From: Pseudomonadales bacterium
GTDB taxonomy: Bacteria; Pseudomonadota; Gammaproteobacteria; Pseudomonadales; UBA7239
Direction: 5' to 3'
Length of the DNA: 64,000 nucleotides
NCBI GenBank assembly: GCA_041395665.1
Contig: JAWLAB010000007.1
Span: 1-64,000 of the forward strand
Below the pieces are notes generated by a model. It worked only from the letters and a program-made list of their open reading frames with translations. It had not been told where the DNA came from and made no database searches. This document shows positions 38,001-46,029 of the stretch, in pieces; position 1 is the first letter of the stretch; each line of letters opens with the position of its first letter. Both the position numbers and the translations under genes were made by a program.

Positions 38001-39317
38001 ATGCTGGAGCGTATGGTTGCGCCTTTGGAACACATGTTGCGCAATGCCTGTGACCACGGTGTAGAAACACCAGAAAAACGCTTGGCTGCAGGCAAATCAA
38101 AACAGGGCAGAATTGTTTTGAGCATGGGGCGCGACGGCGGCGATATTTTGATTTCACTGCGCGATGACGGCGGCGGTATCAATGTTGATGCTGTGCGTAA
38201 AAAAGCCATTGAGCGCGGCTTGCTGACGCAGGAATCACCGATTACAGATAACGAAGTGCTGCAATTTATTTTGCAAGCCGGTTTCAGTACCGCAGAAAAA
38301 GTGACGCAAATTTCGGGTCGCGGTGTTGGCATGGATGTCGTCAACAGCGAAATCAAAGCGATGGGTGGATCGATGACGATCTCCTCTGCTGTGGGCAAAG
38401 GTACCGAATTTGTTGTGCGCCTACCGTTCACCGTTTCGGTAAACCGCGCATTCATGGTGCGTGTGGGCGAAGACACTTTTGCGATTCCGCTAACTTCTAT
38501 TGAGGGTATCGTGCGCGTCAGCCCTTACGAGTTAGAAAGCTACTACGAAGACAGTGAAGCGCGTTTTGAATACGCGGGTCGTGACTACGAAGTGCGTTAT
38601 CTCGGTGCGCTGCTACAAACCAAAATGCGCCCCAATATCGAGATGTCTACTCTGCCGGAGCCAGTATTGTTGGTGCGCAGTGCTGAACACACCGTGGCTT
38701 TGCATGTCGATCAATTGATTGGCAGCCGTGAAATTGTTGTAAAAGCCTTGGGTACACAATTTGCCGCCGTACCTGGGTTGTCGGGAGCGACCTTGTTGGG
38801 CGACGGTAGCGTGGTCGTCATTCTTGATTTACTGGCGCTTGTGCGCGCTAACATGGCACAGGAAGGCGCTGCTTATCTTGCCGGTGTAGATACAACGCCC
38901 GTTCTTGATGAAAACATCACGGTTATGGTGTGCGACGACTCGGTGACGGTGCGTAAAGTTACCTCGCGCTTACTTGAACGCGAGGGCTTTACTGTCATGC
39001 TGGCGAAAGACGGCGCCGACGCGCTGCTACAAATGCAGGATCGCCTGCCCGATGTCTTGTTGTTGGATATCGAAATGCCGCGTATGGACGGCTTTGAAGT
39101 AGCCAGCTCGATGAAGAATAGCCCGCGTATGCAGGATATCCCGATCATCATGATTACCTCGCGTACCGGCGATAAGCACCGCGAGCGCGCTATGGGCATG
39201 GGGGTTGAGCGCTACATGGGTAAACCGTATGTTGAAGACGAGTTATTGCTGAACATCAATGATTTGGTGGGTGAGCGGCTGGCAAAACGCATGGCGCGCT
39301 TTGAGCAAGGTGGCTGA
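32001..39317 (+). CDS. chpA: Giant hybrid chemosensory histidine kinase ChpA (PilL)
   Basis: 2,438 residues. From N to C: a phosphotransfer-like region without a clear His (about 1-560), a Glu-Thr microsatellite linker (600-641), then five Hpt modules with the HT[LF]KG[SG] motif at His736, His930, His1256, His1480 and His1679, separated by long Glu/Val-rich linkers. A CheA-like dimerisation region (about 1820-1980) with MRSRMVPFSRLEPRLRR, an ATPase with LRNACDHGVETPEKR (Asn2015), DDGGGIN and GRGVGMDVV, a CheW-like domain (about 2145-2285) and a receiver with phospho-acceptor Asp2356 in LLLDIEMPRMDG complete it. It phosphorylates PilG and PilH. P. aeruginosa ChpA has a similar plan with more His, Ser and Thr phosphotransfer sites. 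Confidence 0.96.
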   Translation: MAEKRNFTALDWVAGEIGETLNEAASALEAYVANTDDATRIRFCLNHLHQVFNILQMVELHGGALLAEEMEKLTQALLDKTVTNTKDAHEVLMRAILQLPIYLERVKKLRSDDPAALMGLLNDLRAIRGENLFTESQLFAPDLRAAHQANGPRVRFDDEKYHEVMKKLRHMYEAVMVNIMRDRDYDEHLPALRKVFENFRKVCQGTVRVALWDIGLALVEGIESDTISGSVTLNSLLREVDKEIRHMANKGIASLDEPVSEELLKNLLYYIARSQASTPEILSVRQNYRLDRALPGVAASDADGDFGVVDPEAVRAVVVALNEEFHRAKEIFDNYVSGQENNNTALAPAVVIFKQASDTLAVLGLGELRKTVETMIRDLQKYIDKGELVSADALLDLASRLMEVEISLNSRFNSGTQVATDGAPHNMQSTVVSAHDTVLHECRNGLEQIKEAITDYIGSQWDGSHLTQLPEYLQGVRGGLEIVGQRRAARVLGACDRYIREKLIGSSSKPEFTAMDALADAIASIEYYLECLDEDVVEEQDNTLAMAESSVATLGYAVATHIRTPQMYLEEAPVIEALNADAASDEVPVLADTLSENKLETETETETETETETETETETETETETETETETETETETETETEAPILLEETSELAVELEPSPVVEQAPTVSAAVAENSTKPESIDAPLVVEDYDEEIAEIFIEEANEVLEAIQEYYPKWREDFSDNSSLTEFRRAFHTLKGSGRMAKALELGELSWSVENMLNRIIDGSIQPSKDMCTVIDAVVEKIPSMIEAFSQLKVDPQPALSERLSKAASAIASGQAMPSLDAPVVTSDIAAPVMETPEPIVEVAALEPEEELPSEVAAETIAEETATEISVNTAEDMDADFDPVLWEIFASEAETHLEVADEWLAYARERAPLPVETSDPLQRALHTLKGSAHMAEVTPIAELATPFEKLVKELRAYQISVDESFSNLLAEVVAEIRYGLQLIDHHKKVILPHCASLLERTEALRASLTGGGEVEATAKQEVPTLATVDPARFNHFLLNDMDALMDVVPRLAQWREHGDRSGLDRILFELQEMAAGADEAGLSPIASLARAIVPAYTHAVESSVAFSAWESLAVTAHNHLIDFMDRMAASEALEQDIAMEESIAQFCATEFAEVPVSENVAAVVDEPAVLDELVEEESLSTTDTEVAPAAASVPLANSSAEDVALLESLDAELLDIFLEEADEILEQLDGEIHQWSEEPQSSMADAVRRSLHTFKGGARMCGLMQLGTWAHDLETQLEFFTGDADENLFALLNTCQDRLFRGVAMVHAWRGGDATALNFASLVESDAEVVAAESTASVEPVVEVSIEEEPVIETLVEEAVETEFVEEAAEEVAAVIEEAPHESIEPVSDNLVEAMAEPLVEVVPVEVEQDEAVTEAVVETAATGILEYSDDIDTELLGIFLEEADELVEELEQIIGDWQSAPEDGSFADALRRNLHTLKGGARMAGLTGLGSLAHDLETQLEFFTGDADQALFAQILQCQDAILAGVQQGRAIAAGETPQPAVAVMPVASEPVVSEIVVSMPVIDAVTETPIIDEPVVEASITETPAVDDTVEEISTEIAAEIEEVPQEIIEPAVAAPVVEIMDLGISEDADPEMFTLFLEEAGELIEDLETQIDAWRNAPEDKTFCDALKRILHTFKGGARMTGIMALGELAHDLETQLEQLSGAADDALFATIDDYYQKMIKGIAQVQRIVAGEPVVPAATVSVTTQTIEVPAAATTVVEQSVDVAQAVLDKKLDTQTATIIPFRGTVLPRGLEDAIAGKKTTHAAAEAKSAQAQQEMIKVSADLLENLVNLAGETSISRARVEQQMIDIERTAEEMDATITRLQDQLRRLEAETDAQIQSRMTEIQERSDDFDPLEMDRYSTVQQLTSSLSESASDLLDIRSSLTNKLRDTETLLVQQARINTGLQEGLMRSRMVPFSRLEPRLRRIVRQVAGELKKDIAFDLENVQGELDRTMLERMVAPLEHMLRNACDHGVETPEKRLAAGKSKQGRIVLSMGRDGGDILISLRDDGGGINVDAVRKKAIERGLLTQESPITDNEVLQFILQAGFSTAEKVTQISGRGVGMDVVNSEIKAMGGSMTISSAVGKGTEFVVRLPFTVSVNRAFMVRVGEDTFAIPLTSIEGIVRVSPYELESYYEDSEARFEYAGRDYEVRYLGALLQTKMRPNIEMSTLPEPVLLVRSAEHTVALHVDQLIGSREIVVKALGTQFAAVPGLSGATLLGDGSVVVILDLLALVRANMAQEGAAYLAGVDTTPVLDENITVMVCDDSVTVRKVTSRLLEREGFTVMLAKDGADALLQMQDRLPDVLLLDIEMPRMDGFEVASSMKNSPRMQDIPIIMITSRTGDKHRERAMGMGVERYMGKPYVEDELLLNINDLVGERLAKRMARFEQGG
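33798..33923 (+). repeat. Perfect (GAAACA)21 microsatellite inside chpA
   Basis: 126 bp made of 21 identical GAAACA units, encoding 21 Glu-Thr pairs between the N-terminal region and the first canonical Hpt module of ChpA. All codons are identical (GAA ACA), so the tract is a recent expansion. The unit is 6 bp, so gain or loss of copies changes linker length without breaking the frame. Confidence 0.98.
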
Positions 39318-39322
39318 TAGCC

Positions 39323-40267
39323 ATGGCAAATGCCCTGCGTATCGGGGTGGTGGTTGATGACCCCGCGCAAGTGCCGACTTTGCGGGCGGCAATTGCAGCA
39401 GCAGGGCAAGAAATCGCGCTGGCTTTAGATTTTGAGCGCAGCGCAGGGCGTGTTGCAGAAGCTGAAGTTGATGCTTGGGTGATTAACTTGGATATGGAAG
39501 CCTTGGAGGCCATCCGCCCAGAGCCGCTCGATGTCTTGTTGGGCAGCATCCGTGTCCCGATGATTTTGTGCGAGGGCAAGATCCCCAATCATGTCAGCCC
39601 GGAATTTGCCAATTGGCAGCGCCGCCTCAGCGAAAAACTAAACGGCCTCGTTGGTTTGATCAACCGCACCCGACAAGATGCGCCTCGCCTACCTCGTCGC
39701 GTATGGGTGCTGGTGGGTTCAATCGGTGGGCCGGTGGCGGTGAAACAGTTCTTGGACACCATCCCGCCGGATCTCGGTGTAGCTTTTATTTACGCCAACC
39801 ACATTGAGCGCGATTTTCAGGGGCTGTTGACGCAAGTGATGGGGCGCAACAGCCACTACGAAGCTTATGCGGTGTGCCATGGTGATTTACTGCGCGAAAA
39901 TGCCGTCGCGGTGATCTCACCTGAACACACAACCAATGTCACGCGCAACGGCAGTTTCAATGTGCGCGATACGGGTTGGGTGGGGCAATTTCAGCCCAAT
40001 CTTGATCAGGTTGTCGCTTCCACAGCGATGCACTTTGGGCACACCGGTGGCGTGATAGTATTCAGCGGTATGTGTGATGATGCCGCCGCCGCCTGTCGCA
40101 TTATGCACCGTTGTGGTGGGCAGGTGTGGACGCAGAGTCGCGACAGCTGTGTAAATTGGGCAATGCCAGAGGCCACGGAGCTTGCTGTGGGTGTGCCAGA
40201 CTTTTCTGGTACACCGGTGCAGTTAGCAGAAAAAATGGCTGCTTGGGTGCGAGCCAGCAAACGATAG
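39323..40267 (+). CDS. chpB: CheB-like receptor methylesterase ChpB
   Basis: 314 residues. The N-terminal about 110 residues look like a degenerate receiver without a clear phospho-Asp. The C-terminal methylesterase domain keeps the serine-hydrolase sites: VGSIGGP (Ser), YANHIERDF (His) and SGMCDDAAAACRIM (Asp). It removes methyl groups added to PilJ by PilK. Starts 5 bp after chpA. Confidence 0.9.
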   Translation: MANALRIGVVVDDPAQVPTLRAAIAAAGQEIALALDFERSAGRVAEAEVDAWVINLDMEALEAIRPEPLDVLLGSIRVPMILCEGKIPNHVSPEFANWQRRLSEKLNGLVGLINRTRQDAPRLPRRVWVLVGSIGGPVAVKQFLDTIPPDLGVAFIYANHIERDFQGLLTQVMGRNSHYEAYAVCHGDLLRENAVAVISPEHTTNVTRNGSFNVRDTGWVGQFQPNLDQVVASTAMHFGHTGGVIVFSGMCDDAAAACRIMHRCGGQVWTQSRDSCVNWAMPEATELAVGVPDFSGTPVQLAEKMAAWVRASKR

Positions 40268-40286
40268 CAATTAAACGGTAGAGACC

Positions 40287-40799
40287 ATGAGTACAACAGA
40301 GACACAAGCCGCTGAAAAAGAAGCCACGACAGCCGCCAATGTGCGCGATATTCCCAGTATGTTGCTGCCTGTGCATGAAAAGCAGCTGTTGCTGCCGGGT
40401 GTATCGGTAGCAGAAATCGTCAATTACAGTGCTCCCGAGCGTGCTGCAAATGCGCCTGCATGGTTATTGGGCTCTATTCAATGGCGGCGGATTAGCGTGC
40501 CTTTGCTGTCGTTTGAATTGCTCAACAACCAAGCAGCAATAGATGACGATGAAGTGCCGCGTATAGCCGTGCTAAATAACACCGGCTTAGACGAAAAAGT
40601 GCCTTTTCTTGCCATTTTATTGCAAGGCATTCCGCGCTTGCTGCGCGTGCTGCCACAGGATTTGACGGAAGTCACCAATATTGAATTGGGTGCCGCAGAA
40701 ATGGCGGCGATGAATATTGTCGCTACCGGTGAAACGGTATTAATTCCAGATATTAGCGTGTTGGAGCAGGCGTACAGCGAATATTTGCGTACGGCGTAA
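40287..40799 (+). CDS. chpC: CheW-like protein ChpC
   Basis: 170 residues with a CheW-like fold: MLLPVHEKQLLLPGVSVAEIV at the front, then PAWLLGSIQWRRISVPLLSFE, and NIVATGETVLIPDISVLEQ at the end. In Pseudomonas ChpC is the last gene of the cluster and couples further receptors to ChpA. It follows chpB by 19 bp and ends just before tsaE. Confidence 0.88.
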   Translation: MSTTETQAAEKEATTAANVRDIPSMLLPVHEKQLLLPGVSVAEIVNYSAPERAANAPAWLLGSIQWRRISVPLLSFELLNNQAAIDDDEVPRIAVLNNTGLDEKVPFLAILLQGIPRLLRVLPQDLTEVTNIELGAAEMAAMNIVATGETVLIPDISVLEQAYSEYLRTA

Positions 40800-40822
40800 A
40801 TGCGTTGTCATTGGCTGGAGTG

Positions 40823-41305
40823 ATGGCGGTAAACAAAAAAAGTCTGCAATGGCATTTGCCTAACGAGCAGGCCACATTGCGCGCGGGAGCTGCTCTAGCC
40901 GCTGTTTGCTCGGCAGGAACGGTGGTGTGGCTGCATGGCACGCTAGGCGCAGGTAAAACGACACTTTCACGCGGGTGGCTGCAGGCTTTGGGTCATCGCG
41001 GCGCAGTAAAAAGCCCGACTTATACTTTAGTAGAACCATACACATTGCAGGATGTGTCGGTGTACCACTTTGATCTTTATCGCGTGAATGATCCTGAAGA
41101 GCTCGAATTGATGGGTATTCGAGAATATTTTTCTCCACAAAGTATTTGTTTGATTGAATGGCCAGAAAAGGCGGAGGGTTTATTGCCCGCTCCCGACTTG
41201 TCGATTACCCTCACGCCAACCGCAGATGCTGGCCGCATCATGACACTACACGCTCTATCAATGCGCGCTCAAGGATGGCTCGATGCATTGCCGCAGCGCA
41301 TTTGA
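40823..41305 (+). CDS. tsaE: tRNA t6A synthesis ATPase TsaE
   Basis: P-loop ATPase that drives the TsaBD complex making the N6-threonylcarbamoyl modification of tRNA A37. Walker A is GTLGAGKTT; KSPTYTLVEPY, YHFDLYRV and CLIEWPEKAEG are family hallmarks. About 160 residues. ATG 40823 is chosen, but a TTG at 40805 or GTG at 40820 could also serve, as no start has an ideally spaced ribosome site. The amiC start follows 7 bp after its stop. The partner tsaC is at 53457-54044. Confidence 0.94.
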   Translation: MAVNKKSLQWHLPNEQATLRAGAALAAVCSAGTVVWLHGTLGAGKTTLSRGWLQALGHRGAVKSPTYTLVEPYTLQDVSVYHFDLYRVNDPEELELMGIREYFSPQSICLIEWPEKAEGLLPAPDLSITLTPTADAGRIMTLHALSMRAQGWLDALPQRI

Positions 41306-41312
41306 TCGCACC

Positions 41313-42866
41313 ATGAAAAAAACAATCTCACAAAAATTTTTGTACTTACTGTCTGGTTTTCTGTTGTGGTCTAGCGCGACATTTGCAGCGGATGTACAAA
41401 ATATTCGTATTTGGCGCGCACCAGATAACACGCGTTTAGTGTTTGATTTGTCGGGGCCAATGGATCATCGCTTACTCGATATGCCGGGCGAACAAAGTAG
41501 CGTGCAGCGCATCATTATCATGTTGCCTAAGGCAACTTTCTCTGCCGATGAGAAAAAACCGAATCTAAAAAATACCCCTGTTTCTTCTTTGCGCGTAGAA
41601 AAAACAGGTGAAGGGTTGCGCTTGATTTTAGATTTGTCGGCGAAGGTTAAGCCCAAAAGTTTTTTATTGCCCTCTAATAACCAATACGGTGATCGTTTGG
41701 TGTTGGACTTATTTGATGAGAACAGTGTTAGTGAAGTAAAAACAATAAAACCTGCCGCCAGTGGTATGCGCGATATTGTGATTGCGGTTGATGCAGGGCA
41801 CGGCGGTGAGGATCCAGGGGCGCGCAGCGCAAAGGGTATTTTTGAGAAAAATTTAACGCTGACCATTGCGCGTGAGTTGGCTAAAAAAATTGATAGTACG
41901 CCAGGCTATTCTGCCGTGCTGACGCGTTCCGGTGATTACTATGTCAGTTTGCGTGGGCGTACACAGATTGCGCGCAACAAAGGTGCGGATTTATTTATTT
42001 CAATTCATGCGGATGCTTTTAAAGACCCCAGTGCACAGGGTGCAGGTGTATTTGCTTTATCACAGCGCGGTGCTACTTCAGAAGCTGCGCGTTGGTTGGC
42101 GCAAACCGAAAATGATGCAGACTTAGTTGGTGGTGTGAATTTGGGCGATAAAGACCCTGTCTTACAGGGCGTGTTATTGGATTTGTCAATGACAGCCACG
42201 GTGGCAACCAGTTTGGATATGGGTGGAAAGGTGCTAAAACAAATGAAACGCGTTGCTAAGATGCATCGCGGTTTTGTGGAGCAGGCAGGTTTTGTGGTGT
42301 TAAAAAATCCAGATATTCCTTCGCTGTTGATTGAAACGGGGTTTATCACTAACGCAGAAGAAGCAAGGAAATTATCAACGCCTTCTTATCGTGCACAAAT
42401 GGTACAGGCTATTTTTACAGGTGTTGATAGTCACTTTCGCACGAAGCCACCGATGGATACTGCGCTGGCAGCAGCACGCGGCGGTAAAGTAAAAGCCAGT
42501 ATGGATAAAACGCCGATTAAAGCGCCGATTCATAATGACGATAGTGAAGCGGTTCGGCGTGACTCTGTGAAGAAAACAGAGAAAGCCGTTAAAAAAATAG
42601 AATCTGCAGATGAGATTGAGCAGCTGGTTAATGCAAAGAGAGCTGCACCAGCCACACAGGGTAAGAAAAAGAAAATAGCGGTTCTTAAACCTGCGACGCA
42701 CCAGCCAGCAAAACGAAAACCTGCAATAACGCATACGGTAAAAAAAGGTGAAACACTGAGCAGTATTGCTGCACGCTACAAAGTCAGTATGAGTGAAGTC
42801 AGTAGCTATAACCGTTTAAAAAATCAGAATGTATTGGTTGGTCAGACACTACGCATTCCACAGTAA
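41313..42866 (+). CDS. amiC: N-acetylmuramoyl-L-alanine amidase AmiC-like with LysM
   Basis: Periplasmic amidase that cuts peptide side chains from septal peptidoglycan so daughter cells separate. ATG 41313 gives a signal peptide of about 25 residues (ATFAADV). An AMIN domain (about 28-130) precedes Amidase_3 (about 155-375), with zinc ligands in VDAGHGGEDPGA, SIHADAF and IETGFITN. A lysine-rich linker leads to a LysM domain at the end (HTVKKGETLSSIAARY). About 517 residues. Lies between tsaE and mutL, the classical gammaproteobacterial order. Confidence 0.94.
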   Translation: MKKTISQKFLYLLSGFLLWSSATFAADVQNIRIWRAPDNTRLVFDLSGPMDHRLLDMPGEQSSVQRIIIMLPKATFSADEKKPNLKNTPVSSLRVEKTGEGLRLILDLSAKVKPKSFLLPSNNQYGDRLVLDLFDENSVSEVKTIKPAASGMRDIVIAVDAGHGGEDPGARSAKGIFEKNLTLTIARELAKKIDSTPGYSAVLTRSGDYYVSLRGRTQIARNKGADLFISIHADAFKDPSAQGAGVFALSQRGATSEAARWLAQTENDADLVGGVNLGDKDPVLQGVLLDLSMTATVATSLDMGGKVLKQMKRVAKMHRGFVEQAGFVVLKNPDIPSLLIETGFITNAEEARKLSTPSYRAQMVQAIFTGVDSHFRTKPPMDTALAAARGGKVKASMDKTPIKAPIHNDDSEAVRRDSVKKTEKAVKKIESADEIEQLVNAKRAAPATQGKKKKIAVLKPATHQPAKRKPAITHTVKKGETLSSIAARYKVSMSEVSSYNRLKNQNVLVGQTLRIPQ

Positions 42867-42895
42867 GTTTTTATTTATTTGCAGAGATTCCACAC

Positions 42896-44722
42896 TTGCC
42901 TCGTATTCATCAACTCAGTCAACGCCTTGCCAACCAAATTGCTGCCGGTGAAGTGGTTGAGCGTCCCGCATCCATCGTTAAAGAATTGTTGGAAAACAGT
43001 ATTGATGCCGGCGCAAAACGCATTGAAGTGGATATTGAGCAGGGCGGCGTCAAAGTGATCCGTGTGCGCGACGATGGCTGCGGTATCGAGCAAGAAGATA
43101 TGCCACTCGCGTTATCGCGCCACGCCACCAGCAAAATTGTGGAGTTGGATGATTTAGAAGCCGTGGCGACTTTGGGTTTTCGTGGCGAAGCGCTGGCGAG
43201 TATGGCTTCGGTGTCGCGTTTAACGCTGACCTCAAATACAAGCAATGACGCAGCAGGTTGGCAGGCGCGCGCCGAAGGGCAAGAAATGGTGGCAGAAGTA
43301 TTGCCAGCGGCGCATCAATGCGGCACTACCGTAGAAGTGCATGATTTATTTTTTAACACACCTGCAAGACGAAAATTTTTGCGCAGTGAAAAAACCGAAT
43401 TTCAGCGCATCGATGAAACTTTAAAAAAATTGGCATTGTCTCGTTTCGATGTCGCCTTTCATTGGCGACACAATCAGCGCAGTGTTCAGCAATTACGCGA
43501 AGCGCTGTCTTTGCAGGAACAAGAGCGCCGCGTGGCCACGCTGTGCGGCTCTGCGTTTATGCAACACGCTTTTCGCGTCGATGTGCAGCACGATGATTTG
43601 CAGTTGTCCGGCTGGCTCGCGCAACCGGCGTTTTCACGCAGTCAGTCCGATTTGCAATATTTTTATGTTAACGGCCGCGCGATACGCGACAAGTTAATCA
43701 CGCATGCAATACGCCTCGCGTTTCAAGATGTGCTGCACTACAGTCGCCATCCCGCCTATGTGTTGTATTTGACGATTGATCCCGCTAGCGTCGATGTCAA
43801 TGTGCATCCGACAAAACACGAAGTGCGCTTTCGCGATTCGCGGCGCATACACGATTTTGTTTTTCGCTCACTGGCGCGCGCATTGGCTGAATTGCGCCCA
43901 GACAATGCAATGGAAACCGTCGTTGCCGAATCACCTAATGCTTTATCCGCTGCGCCGCAGCCGTATCAAAGCCGTATGTCACTGCCTGAACAGATTCCGG
44001 TCGCGCAAAGTTTTTCTGGCTACAGCCATGTGCGACAAACCCTGCCGCAGTACGCTGCGCTGTATACACCACAAAGTGTTTCTGCTGCGCAGTTGGATCG
44101 CGCTGTCAGCGATGCATCACCGGAAATGGAAACAGAAATTCCGCCACTGGGTTATGCCATCGCACAATTAAAAGGTATTTATATTTTGGCGGAAAATGCG
44201 CAGGGCTTGGTGTTGGTGGATGCGCATGCTGCGCACGAACGCATCACTTATGAGCGCTTGAAGTTGGCGTACGACGCGCAACAAATTGTCTGTCAGCCTT
44301 TGTTGGTGCCGCAGCAAATTGCGGTGAGTGAACGCGAAGCCGATTGCGCAGAAGAACAGTGCGACTTTTTTTCCGCATTGGGTATGCAAGTGGACCGTGT
44401 GGGGCCGGAAGCGCTATTGATACGGCAAGTACCGGTGTTGTTGATGCAAGGCAATAGCGAGCAATTGCTGCGCGATATTTTGTCGGATTTTTTACAGTAC
44501 GGCAGCACAACGCGCATTCGTGAATCGGTGAATGAAGTGTTGTCGACCATGGCCTGTCACGGATCGGTGCGCGCCAATCGCCGCATGACACTGCCAGAAA
44601 TGAACGCGCTATTGCGCGATATGGAAATCACCGAGCGCAGTGGCCAGTGCAATCACGGCCGTCCCACTTGGGTGCAGGTGAGTTTGGCTGAACTTGATAA
44701 ATGGTTTATGCGCGGTCAGTGA
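42896..44722 (+). CDS. mutL: DNA mismatch repair protein MutL
   Basis: 608 residues from a TTG start (MPRIHQLSQRLANQIAAGEVV), which fits the family's first residues. GHKL ATPase motifs: ENSIDAGA, DDGCGIEQEDM, GFRGEALASM and HDLFFNTPARRKFL. The C-terminal dimerisation domain has DAHAAHERITYE, which matches the metal-binding DQHAx2Ex4E endonuclease motif except for Gln to Ala; Pseudomonas MutL has Met there and is still a nuclease. Its stop overlaps the convergent SGNH-like gene by 7 bp. Confidence 0.96.
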   Translation: MPRIHQLSQRLANQIAAGEVVERPASIVKELLENSIDAGAKRIEVDIEQGGVKVIRVRDDGCGIEQEDMPLALSRHATSKIVELDDLEAVATLGFRGEALASMASVSRLTLTSNTSNDAAGWQARAEGQEMVAEVLPAAHQCGTTVEVHDLFFNTPARRKFLRSEKTEFQRIDETLKKLALSRFDVAFHWRHNQRSVQQLREALSLQEQERRVATLCGSAFMQHAFRVDVQHDDLQLSGWLAQPAFSRSQSDLQYFYVNGRAIRDKLITHAIRLAFQDVLHYSRHPAYVLYLTIDPASVDVNVHPTKHEVRFRDSRRIHDFVFRSLARALAELRPDNAMETVVAESPNALSAAPQPYQSRMSLPEQIPVAQSFSGYSHVRQTLPQYAALYTPQSVSAAQLDRAVSDASPEMETEIPPLGYAIAQLKGIYILAENAQGLVLVDAHAAHERITYERLKLAYDAQQIVCQPLLVPQQIAVSEREADCAEEQCDFFSALGMQVDRVGPEALLIRQVPVLLMQGNSEQLLRDILSDFLQYGSTTRIRESVNEVLSTMACHGSVRANRRMTLPEMNALLRDMEITERSGQCNHGRPTWVQVSLAELDKWFMRGQ

Positions 44723-45996
44723 TCTTGTGCGGGAATGTGTTGCCACACATTGAGTGATTGTAGTTTTTTCTTGATGGTTTCCCAAACCGCAGCATCCTCT
44801 TTTTGTGCTTGATGCAATGCAGCCGTTTGCTGTTGTAAATGCTGGTCGACTGTAGCACTGACGAGTTTTTTCCCAATATCTTCTTCGCCGCTAATAAATA
44901 TACGCTTTTGCATTTCATCGCCGAATGTTGTCGTGGCGTGCGCAGGGTCCCAAAACCAATGCATACCTTTTTTGGGTGCGGTTAGTCGAGGGTCTTCTGG
45001 CAGCCATTCGCGTGTAATGTCATTGACGAGAGCAAAATCCCATAAAGGTAAGGGCGGTTGATTGTATTGCGCAGCCATTTGTTCATTGATGATGGTGATT
45101 TCTTTTTTCCAATGTGTGTAAGCCGGCCATAAGCCAATGCCATCCAACCCAAACAGCAAATATTCATGGACAGGTGGAATCATAAAACTGGTTTTAATGT
45201 GATTGCGGTAAATGTAATCCAGTAGTTCTCGATAGTCGTCATACGGAGAGTGGCCATTACCATCAACAGAAACAAACGTTGCATCGGGACCATTGAGCCA
45301 AAAGCCATTTTTGCGAAAGTAATTTCTTCCGAAGGAGTCAAACACTCTGTACAGCAAGGCATTGTCATGGACGGCAGCAACACGTGCTGGAATTGCCGTT
45401 ACACCATTTTCCTCGTGCGAAGATACAGAATGTTTTTTGCTATCTTTGACTGTGCTTCTACTTTTCTTTAACGCATCAGCAGATAACAAAAGATTGGTAT
45501 AAGTTCGTACTACATGGAGTTTTGATTGTGGTTGCCCGTCTTTATCGACAACAAAATAGTTTTCTGAAAAGTCACCGATCGGTTCTTTAAAAGCAGAGAA
45601 CATAAAAAAATCCAAGCCAATCAGTACTTGTTTTAAAGGTGTGATCGTATTGGCATGCTGTAGGTTGCGAAGCATTTCATGGAGTGAAGCGCCAGACATT
45701 CCCATGTTATAAGCTTCTAAGGATTGCCACGCAGCGGGAAGTGGTTGAATGCCGCCTTCTATACGAGAGCTGCCAAGCATTAAGCCATCAGCGTGTCTCT
45801 GTCGAATCAAAAAAGTTTTATAGATTCTTGTGTTTTGAATAAAGCGAGCATCGTTGTAGCCAGGGATAACTTTCATTTCAAATGCGCCGTAGGCATTAAC
45901 ACTATAGTTAAACAGCGCAACACCCAGCACAGTAAAAATAAACACACCAGCAACAAAAAAGTTGAAGGTTTTTTCTTTAATGGCAAAACTCAACAT
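44716..45996 (-). CDS. SGNH-like partner of the downstream-strand MBOAT protein
   Basis: 426 residues, with one membrane anchor at about 11-33 and the rest predicted to be extracytoplasmic. A GLMLGSSRIEGG motif near residue 72 has the G-x-S shape of SGNH-type acyltransferases, and an NMGMSGASLHEMLRNL block follows; FWDPAHATTTFGDEM near the end supplies a D-x-A-H like the Asp-His pair of the family. It lies 33 bp after the MBOAT gene in the same direction, so the two form an acylation pair like algI with algJ/X. The acceptor polymer is not known. The pair at 8570-11025 has the same architecture. Confidence 0.7.
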   Translation of the reverse strand: MLSFAIKEKTFNFFVAGVFIFTVLGVALFNYSVNAYGAFEMKVIPGYNDARFIQNTRIYKTFLIRQRHADGLMLGSSRIEGGIQPLPAAWQSLEAYNMGMSGASLHEMLRNLQHANTITPLKQVLIGLDFFMFSAFKEPIGDFSENYFVVDKDGQPQSKLHVVRTYTNLLLSADALKKSRSTVKDSKKHSVSSHEENGVTAIPARVAAVHDNALLYRVFDSFGRNYFRKNGFWLNGPDATFVSVDGNGHSPYDDYRELLDYIYRNHIKTSFMIPPVHEYLLFGLDGIGLWPAYTHWKKEITIINEQMAAQYNQPPLPLWDFALVNDITREWLPEDPRLTAPKKGMHWFWDPAHATTTFGDEMQKRIFISGEEDIGKKLVSATVDQHLQQQTAALHQAQKEDAAVWETIKKKLQSLNVWQHIPAQDH

Positions 45997-46029
45997 AAAA
46001 AACTCGACACAGCGTTAATAGAGAGGTAG

